NCBI GenBank assembly: GCA_964510525.1
Contig: CAZECE010000030.1
Span: forward strand, 1-20,128
DNA length: 20,128 nt
Direction: 5' to 3'
Source of the DNA: CAZECE01 sp964510525
Lineage (GTDB): Bacteria; Pseudomonadota; Gammaproteobacteria; Pseudomonadales; JANQJO01
In this document: in pieces, positions 14,963-20,128 of the stretch
Position numbering within the stretch: the stretch's first letter is position 1
How the letters are laid out: the number at the start of each line of letters is the position of its first letter
Position numbers and translations under genes: made by a program
The notes under the pieces: generated by a model
What the model was told of the DNA's origin: nothing
The model's input: only the letters and a program-made list of their open reading frames with translations
Database searches by the model: none

Positions 14963-15049
14963 TTTTACAGTTTGTAACAGCTTGAAACACTATGTAAATT
15001 ATAGTGAAAATATCGATTTTTTAGTCACATTCCGCAACATTTTGAAACA
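14963..15049 (-). repeat. TTGAAACA-type repeats around the hybrid kinase promoter
   Basis: On the plus strand TTGTAACA (14972-14979) and TTGAAACA (14982-14989) are exactly 10 bp apart, with a weaker TTTTACAG (14963-14970) before them. A second exact TTGAAACA lies at 15042-15049, 60 bp from the first. They flank the TATAAT box, so binding of a regulator on one DNA face is possible. The sequence is AT-rich and chance remains an alternative. Confidence 0.35.
14998..15028 (-). promoter_or_regulatory. Promoter candidate for the hybrid kinase gene
   Basis: A perfect -10 TATAAT is read on the minus strand at 15003-14998. The best -35 is GTGACT (15028-15023, four of six) with a long 19-nt spacer. 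The start would be near 14991, giving a leader of about 58 nt. Confidence 0.5.
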
Positions 15050-15210
15050 TTTATTCAGCACTCTCTCTTCAACTTCAGCGCGTTTTATTAGCACTCTGCA
15101 ATTGATCTCACTTTGGGTTTAAGCCGCAAGGCATAAGGCCACCGGGATACAAAAACGAGCTTTTTGAATACTTGAGTAAAGATCATTAGCAGCGTCGCGC
15201 AACTCGGATT

Positions 15211-16215
15211 ATGCTTAAAAACATGACTCATGATTCTATGCACTCAAACAACAAAAAAGATGACCAATTGACAGCACTTGCTAAAGTCTCTCGACTAGTT
15301 GCGGACACGGGTGACTTATCTGCAATTGAACAATTCAAACCCACAGATGCCACCACTAACCCATCTCTGTTGCTAAAAGCCGCTCAAGACCCTCAATACA
15401 ACCACCTGATCGATCAACTCATTCAAGATTGCCCCAAGCAAATAACGAGCCCTGAGCATCAAGCTACTTATCTCTGCGATCAACTGGCCATCATGATTGG
15501 CAAACACATTTTGGAAAAAATTGAAGGGCGCGTTTCAACCGAAGTTGATGCCATGCTCTCGTTCGACACCAACGCAACGGTTAATAAAGCACGGCAACTC
15601 ATTCAAGGCTATAGACAAAACAACGCAGATACGGAGCGGGTGTTAATTAAAATTGCAGGCACCTGGGAGGGTTTAGAAGCCGCAAGAATCTTATCAGCAG
15701 AAGGGATTCACTGTAATGTCACATTGATTTTTAATTTATTGCAAGCAGCCAAAGCCGCAGAAGCCAATGTGTATTTGATCTCACCGTTTATCGGTCGCAT
15801 TTTGGATTGGCATAAAAAGCATCGCGACTTTAACAGTGCAAACCCCATGGACGACCCTGGGGTACAATCCGTGCATCAGATTTATCACTATTTGAAACAA
15901 CACGATAAAAAAACCTTGGTCATGGGCGCCAGCTTTCGCAACATCGGTGAGATTCAAGCACTAGCAGGATGTGATGCGCTGACCATATCACCAGCCTTAT
16001 TAACTGAGCTGACCAACAGCAACGACCCCTTACCCACAATACTACCTAACCCAGAACACCCTACTCAAGCGCCCTTGGAGCTATCTGAAACCGCTTTTCG
16101 CTGGGCGCTCAACCAAGACCCGGCTGCCAGTTTTTTATTAAACCAAGGCATCCGCCAATTTCATAACGACTATTTGGCGTTAAAGAAATTAATATTGGAA
16201 AAATGCCTTAAATAA
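15211..16215 (+). CDS. tal: Transaldolase
   Basis: Transaldolase moves a dihydroxyacetone unit between sugar phosphates in the non-oxidative pentose phosphate pathway. The protein matches TalB-type enzymes throughout: VADTGD (Asp32), DATTNPSLLLKAA (46-58), GRVSTEVDAMLSFDT (106-120, with catalytic Glu111), the Schiff-base Lys147 in RVLIKIAGTWEG, LISPFIGRILDW and VMGASFRNIGEI. From the first ATG it is 334 aa, about 17 longer than E. coli TalB. ATGs at 15223 and 15238 are in frame, and starting at 15238 (MHSNNKKDDQLT) would match the family better. None has a clear ribosome-binding site, so the start is uncertain. It is divergent from the kinase gene and convergent with comEC. Confidence 0.95.
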   Translation: MLKNMTHDSMHSNNKKDDQLTALAKVSRLVADTGDLSAIEQFKPTDATTNPSLLLKAAQDPQYNHLIDQLIQDCPKQITSPEHQATYLCDQLAIMIGKHILEKIEGRVSTEVDAMLSFDTNATVNKARQLIQGYRQNNADTERVLIKIAGTWEGLEAARILSAEGIHCNVTLIFNLLQAAKAAEANVYLISPFIGRILDWHKKHRDFNSANPMDDPGVQSVHQIYHYLKQHDKKTLVMGASFRNIGEIQALAGCDALTISPALLTELTNSNDPLPTILPNPEHPTQAPLELSETAFRWALNQDPAASFLLNQGIRQFHNDYLALKKLILEKCLK

Positions 16216-16237
16216 CGATTTTTTAAAAAGGTAAAAT

Positions 16238-18709
16238 CTAAAAACGCCATGGCCAGGCTCGATTCTCACGACTATAACGCACTTTATGAGCTGACACATC
16301 TCCTCCACTGAGCCGCACCTGCACCATCCCATGCTCAGCGGTATTCCAGACTTGAATACCGCGATTATAATACCGCCTTAATACCACATCATTAGGATGA
16401 CCAAAGGCATTACCCCAACCAGCCGAAATGATTGCGTGATCTGGAGAAACGCGATTGATTAATCCCGTCGTTGATGAGGTTTTACTGCCATGATGAGGCA
16501 CCAACAACACCTCCGACAGTAACTGCTGAGCAGCATACTCAGCCAATAATTCCGCCTCCATCGAAGCTTCAATATCCCCCGCCAATAGAATCGAACCCTG
16601 CTTTGAAGTCACTTTAACAACACAAGACAAATTGCGTTTTTCAGGCGAACTGTTTTGCAATGGATACAATACTTCAAAGAGCACTTGATCCCATTGCCAA
16701 CGCATGCCCGCCTGACAAGGCTCAACGTCTTTCAAACGATCTCGAACGTCACCCAACTGCTCACCTGTTTTTTCGCCGGGTAATACCATTAACCCATTAA
16801 CCGGAAAGTTCTTTACAACCCCCAGCAAACCACCGGCATGATCTTGATCCATATGACTCAACATCAGTTTATCGACCTGAGGCAAGCCCCGTGTTTTTAA
16901 AAACGGCACCACCACCTGCTCGCCCAAATCAAACCCTTGAAAAGCGTTGCCCACATCGTACACCAACATGTGATTTTTCGTTCGAATAACTGAGGCCAAC
17001 CCCTGCCCAACGTCCAAGACATTGAATTCCACTTCGCCGGTTTGCAGTGCTGGCGCCCAACTTGATTCCCAACTTAGTTTAGGAGGAAACAGTGCCGGCA
17101 ATATCAAAACCGACGCCAACCATCGACCTGGTAAGGGTCTTGGCATGCACAACACCACTAAGGCCAGCATCACAAAACCAAAACCTATGGGCGTTAAACC
17201 TATGCCCGGCCAGCCACTGAGATCTATAAAATAAGTTTGTACTTGCTGCCCCAAAGCCGCCACTTGAGACAACCCAACCCACCCCCATTCGGTTGCCCAC
17301 ACCAAAGCCGACAACACCCAACCGGCCGGCAACTGCATCACAACAAGCATCGCCCATAACATCAACCCGGGTACCAATACCCAGCCCACTAGCGGAATCG
17401 CAATCAAATTTACCAAAGGCGCTACCCAAGCCACTTGATCAAACCAGAGCAACGTCAAGGGCATCAAACCAACAAACAACGCCCATTGCATCCGTACCCA
17501 CAACCGCCACCCAGTGGGTGAAGGTATTCGGCCCAGCACCCAAAAAATCCAGCCCACCGCAGTGAAGGACAGCCAAAAACCTTTATCCAAAATCGAGCGT
17601 GGGTCCCACAACACAATAAGCACAGCCGCCAAACCCAAGATTTGCCACATCGACCAATCTCGACGCCACACCTTGGCAATCACCACCAACACCACCATTA
17701 ACAATGCGCGTTGCGTCGGAATCGCAAAGCCGGCCAGCCCGGCATAGACCACCGCAAAGCCGATCGAGATCAACCCAGCCCACAATTGCGCAGGCCAAAG
17801 CAATAACAGTCGCACACTGCGACGAACACAAAACAACCCCAAGCCATAGCCTAAGAGCGCCATAAGCCCAATGTGTAAACCTGAAATGGCCATCAGATGC
17901 TGAGTGCCGGTTTGGCTGAGGACTTGCCAATGAACATCTTGCATCTGTTGACGGTCACCTACCAATAGTGCAGGCAATAACGCTTGAGCCGCTAACCCTG
18001 CTTGGACCGGTAACTCGGCTTGGTCTGACAACCCTAGCTGACCTGACAATTCTAATGGACCGGAAAACTCTAATGGGTCTGACAAGGAAGTTTGACTGTT
18101 GATTGACGCCAAATCGGAGACCAAGCGATCGCGCAGTTCATGACGAGCACCGGATAAAGACCGCCCAGGGAATGATTCTTCGATCAACGTGGGAGCGGGA
18201 TCATTGCGCACGATCGCCATCAGGTCTATGCCTTGGGTGTATAACCACAGCTCATAATCCCAGCCCCCTGGGTTTACAAAACCCCGAGGGGGTTTGAAAC
18301 GCACATGAAACTGCCAGGTTTGTCCTGCTTTTAGCTCAATATCGTCAGACGGTTGATACCAATTGACCCGGACTTTATGGATGCCTTTAGGCTCTAAAGA
18401 GCTACGCCCCGACTGTACTTGGTTAACTGGCCATATTTGGTCAACAGGCCGTATTTGTTCAACAGACCGTATTTGTTCAACAGACAGTAAAAACTGCCAT
18501 CGTCCCGGTGTTTTTTTAGGCAAACCTAGAACTCGACCTTGGAGCTGAAAGGTTGTTTTAGGGGCAATCAAAGGGTCGTTGGCATCAATAACGGGCTGCC
18601 ATTGAGTTTTCATATACAGAATCAGAGCAACGCTGAGCCCCAACAAGATCACCCAAAATCCAGCTAGGCGTCTTGCGGGCATTGATTTATCATGGCTCGA
18701 ATTTATCAT
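16238..18709 (-). CDS. comEC: DNA internalisation channel ComEC/Rec2
   Basis: ComEC carries single-stranded DNA across the inner membrane during natural transformation. The 823-aa protein has N-terminal membrane segment(s) (18-33), a soluble OB-like region (about 50-200), the Competence membrane domain (about 250-520, starting LLVGDRQQM and containing HLMAISGLHIGL), and a C-terminal metallo-beta-lactamase-like domain: LDVGQGLASVI (565-575), SHMDQDHAGG with His619, Asp621, Asp623 and His624, AGDIE (710-714), VPHHGS (737-742) and SAGWGNAFGHP. All key metal-site residues seem present. Two tandem hexapeptide repeats (76-99 and 210-245) lengthen the N-terminal part. The protein is complete, so transformation competence is possible, but no pilus genes are in view. 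No strong ribosome-binding site is seen for the ATG at 18709; Met10 is an alternative. It is divergent from leuS. Confidence 0.94.
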   Translation of the reverse strand: MINSSHDKSMPARRLAGFWVILLGLSVALILYMKTQWQPVIDANDPLIAPKTTFQLQGRVLGLPKKTPGRWQFLLSVEQIRSVEQIRPVDQIWPVNQVQSGRSSLEPKGIHKVRVNWYQPSDDIELKAGQTWQFHVRFKPPRGFVNPGGWDYELWLYTQGIDLMAIVRNDPAPTLIEESFPGRSLSGARHELRDRLVSDLASINSQTSLSDPLEFSGPLELSGQLGLSDQAELPVQAGLAAQALLPALLVGDRQQMQDVHWQVLSQTGTQHLMAISGLHIGLMALLGYGLGLFCVRRSVRLLLLWPAQLWAGLISIGFAVVYAGLAGFAIPTQRALLMVVLVVIAKVWRRDWSMWQILGLAAVLIVLWDPRSILDKGFWLSFTAVGWIFWVLGRIPSPTGWRLWVRMQWALFVGLMPLTLLWFDQVAWVAPLVNLIAIPLVGWVLVPGLMLWAMLVVMQLPAGWVLSALVWATEWGWVGLSQVAALGQQVQTYFIDLSGWPGIGLTPIGFGFVMLALVVLCMPRPLPGRWLASVLILPALFPPKLSWESSWAPALQTGEVEFNVLDVGQGLASVIRTKNHMLVYDVGNAFQGFDLGEQVVVPFLKTRGLPQVDKLMLSHMDQDHAGGLLGVVKNFPVNGLMVLPGEKTGEQLGDVRDRLKDVEPCQAGMRWQWDQVLFEVLYPLQNSSPEKRNLSCVVKVTSKQGSILLAGDIEASMEAELLAEYAAQQLLSEVLLVPHHGSKTSSTTGLINRVSPDHAIISAGWGNAFGHPNDVVLRRYYNRGIQVWNTAEHGMVQVRLSGGDVSAHKVRYSRENRAWPWRF
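17975..18082 (-). repeat. Degenerate 18-bp tandem repeat inside comEC (six units)
   Basis: Residues 210-245 read as six consecutive hexapeptides of the pattern S-[DG]-[PQ]-[LA]-[EG]-[LF] decaying to PVQAGL and AAQALL. The DNA shows the same 18-bp period, for example GACCCATTAGAGTTT followed by GGTCCATTAGAATTG on the minus strand. The array sits just before the membrane channel domain. Confidence 0.7.
18419..18490 (-). repeat. 18-bp tandem repeat inside comEC (four units)
   Basis: On the plus strand four adjacent 18-bp units begin at 18419, 18437, 18455 and 18473; the third is TTGTTCAACAGACCGTAT. Units three and four differ at only two positions, and units two and three also at two. They encode residues 76-99 as four hexapeptides of the form [SP]V[EDN]Q[IV]x. 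The period keeps the reading frame, so copy-number change would not break the gene. Confidence 0.88.
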
Positions 18710-18719
18710 CGCTTGGATT

Positions 18720-18774
18720 TAGCGTAATTAGCGTAAACAATCATTAGCACAACTACTTATTAGCACAACTACAG
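18720..18774. repeat. Short tandem duplications in the comEC-leuS intergenic region
   Basis: TAGCGTAAT/TAGCGTAAA (18720-18737) is a 9-bp doublet and ATTAGCACAACTACTT/ATTAGCACAACTACAG (18743-18774) a 16-bp doublet. Together they fill most of the 88-nt gap between the divergent start codons, where both promoters should lie. I see no convincing promoter pair in it. Confidence 0.7.
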
Positions 18775-18797
18775 CACATAAGGGCTCCACGATCGCC

Positions 18798-20128
18798 ATG
18801 GACATCGAGTATCACCCCCAAACCCTAGAAGCCGAAATACAAGCCTATTGGCAATCGAACAACAGCTTTAAAGCCGAAGCCATACCCGGTAAAGAGAAGT
18901 TTTACTGCTTAGCGATGTTTCCATACCCCAGCGGCAAGCTGCACATGGGACACGTGCGAAACTACACGCTGGCTGACGTGATCGCAAGATTTCAGCGGTT
19001 AAAAGGCAAACAGGTCTTGCAACCCATGGGTTGGGATGCTTTTGGTTTACCCGCTGAGAACGCCGCCCAACAACACAACACCGCCCCTGCCGCCTGGACC
19101 CAGCGCAATATCGATGACATGCGCAAACAGCTCAAACAATTGGGGTTTGCTTACGACTGGGACCGTGAAATCGCCACCTGCCATCCCGACTACTACCGTT
19201 GGGAGCAATGGTTTTTCATTCAACTCTATAACAAAGGCCTGGTCTATAAGAAAAAATCCGTGGTCAACTGGGATCCAATCGACCAAACCGTGTTGGCCAA
19301 CGAACAAGTCATTGATGGCAAAGGTTGGCGTTCCGGTGCCCCTGTAGAACGCAAAGAAATTCCACAGTGGTTTTTAAAAATTACCGACTACGCGGATGAC
19401 TTATTAGAAGACATCAAAGCCCTAGACGCCTGGCCCAACCAAGTGCGTTTGATGCAACAAAACTGGATTGGCAAATCCGTCGGCGTCAGTATTGATTTTC
19501 CACTGTTGTCAGCAACACCTTTGGATCTCTCGGCGCTGAATGTTTACACCACTCGCCCGGATACTTTGATGGGTGTGACCTACTTAGCCGTTGCCCCGCA
19601 ACACCCTCTGTGCCTGCATCTCCGTCAAGAAAACCCAGAACTCGATACCTTTATTGAAGACTGCAACAAAATCAAAGTCGCCGAAGCGGACATGGCTGTC
19701 CTGGAGAAAAAAGGCTTAGCCCTAGGCATTGAAGTTAAACACCCTATCACCGGCGATGCCATTCCCGTTTGGACCGCGAACTTTGTGTTAATGGATTACG
19801 GTTCTGGTGCCGTGATGTCAGTACCAGCACACGACCAACGCGATTGGGAGTTTGCCACCGCTTACGACCTACCCATTCGCCCCGTGATTCAATCAACAGA
19901 TACTGATGTGCCAGAGCACGACTACAGCGCTCAAGCGTTTGTCGAAAAAGGCCAACTGGTGCAGTCCGGTGAATTTGATGGTCTGACATCGGAACAGGCC
20001 TTTGATGCTATTGCCAATGCGCTTAAAACAAAAAACTTGGGCGATAAAACGGTGAATTATCGACTGCGCGACTGGGGCGTTTCGCGACAACGCTACTGGG
20101 GCACGCCGATTCCGATGATCGAGTGTAA
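18798..20128 (+). CDS. leuS: Leucyl-tRNA synthetase, 5' part (truncated by the window)
   Basis: The frame from ATG 18798 stays open to the right edge (443 codons; a full LeuRS is about 860 aa). It attaches leucine to tRNA-Leu and edits mischarged tRNA. Visible features are MFPYPSGKLHMGHVRNYT with the class I HIGH-type motif HMGH, GWDAFGLPAENAA, ANEQVIDGKGWRSG, WIGKSVG at the start of the CP1 editing domain, the editing-site TTRPDTLMG, the FVLMDYGSGAVMSVPAHDQRD block, and WGVSRQRYWGTPIPM at the edge. The KMSKS motif lies outside. The zinc-binding cysteines present in E. coli LeuRS around NWCPNDQ and GCCWRC are replaced (NWDPIDQ, GKGWRS), a form I recall from pseudomonads. AAGGG (18780-18784) is a possible but distant ribosome-binding site. 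Confidence 0.96.
   Translation, partial: MDIEYHPQTLEAEIQAYWQSNNSFKAEAIPGKEKFYCLAMFPYPSGKLHMGHVRNYTLADVIARFQRLKGKQVLQPMGWDAFGLPAENAAQQHNTAPAAWTQRNIDDMRKQLKQLGFAYDWDREIATCHPDYYRWEQWFFIQLYNKGLVYKKKSVVNWDPIDQTVLANEQVIDGKGWRSGAPVERKEIPQWFLKITDYADDLLEDIKALDAWPNQVRLMQQNWIGKSVGVSIDFPLLSATPLDLSALNVYTTRPDTLMGVTYLAVAPQHPLCLHLRQENPELDTFIEDCNKIKVAEADMAVLEKKGLALGIEVKHPITGDAIPVWTANFVLMDYGSGAVMSVPAHDQRDWEFATAYDLPIRPVIQSTDTDVPEHDYSAQAFVEKGQLVQSGEFDGLTSEQAFDAIANALKTKNLGDKTVNYRLRDWGVSRQRYWGTPIPMIEC

Noticed and set aside
15120..15210. A structured leader or riboswitch before tal (GCC-GCAA-GGC tetraloop and nearby GGCATAAGGCC)
   Set aside because: The single 3-bp GNRA hairpin is too small, and I could not match a known riboswitch core or find a terminator switch.
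16217..16238. GATTTT/AAAATC inverted repeat between tal and comEC as a shared terminator
   Set aside because: The stem is six AT-rich pairs with a 10-nt loop, too weak to claim as an intrinsic terminator.

Overview
The window comes from a free-living Gammaproteobacterium, most likely a marine member of the Pseudomonadales/Oceanospirillales group. Three things suggest this: the block of rplU-rpmA-obg-proB running convergently into rpsT, a rpsT gene with a TTG start, and IspB, LeuRS and ProB sequences that resemble pseudomonad forms. Genus cannot be fixed by eye. All large reading frames look intact, and I see no insertion sequence, phage gene, CRISPR array or rRNA.

Layout. (1) 1-1039 (+): the 3' end of a hybrid sensor kinase (end of one receiver domain, a full receiver, an HPt domain). 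(2) 1133-2832 (+): ispB, a small c-type cytochrome and tRNA-Pro(CGG). (3) 8565-2939 (-): a tight four-gene operon encoding an unrecognised 138-aa protein, a membrane-anchored DUF2760 protein, a lidless Hsp70 and a second, larger Hsp70 with a C-terminal DUF3731-type helical region. (4) 8670-9083 (+): rpsT with a near-consensus sigma-70 promoter and a strong terminator shared with proB. (5) 12157-9118 (-): rplU-rpmA, a terminator, then obg-proB. (6) 14932-12440 (-): a complete hybrid histidine kinase with two receivers and no HPt. (7) 15211-16215 (+): transaldolase. (8) 18709-16238 (-): the competence DNA channel ComEC, carrying two in-frame 18-bp tandem repeats. (9) 18798 to the right edge (+): leuS, truncated by the window.

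How the genes relate. Most are housekeeping: quinone side-chain synthesis (IspB), ribosome and ribosome assembly (S20, L21, L27, Obg), proline synthesis (ProB), pentose phosphate (Tal), leucyl-tRNA (LeuS) and a proline tRNA. The part that may be a poorly described system is the operon at 8565-2939. Two divergent Hsp70 ATPases keep the nucleotide-binding residues but lack the normal linker and lid. They are encoded with a protein that has one membrane helix and with an unknown small protein, and no DnaJ or GrpE gene is nearby. The operon sits between the ispB-cytochrome-tRNA block and rpsT. In many gammaproteobacteria ispB lies directly back-to-back with rplU; here they are 9.7 kb apart, so the locus has been rearranged or has received an insertion.
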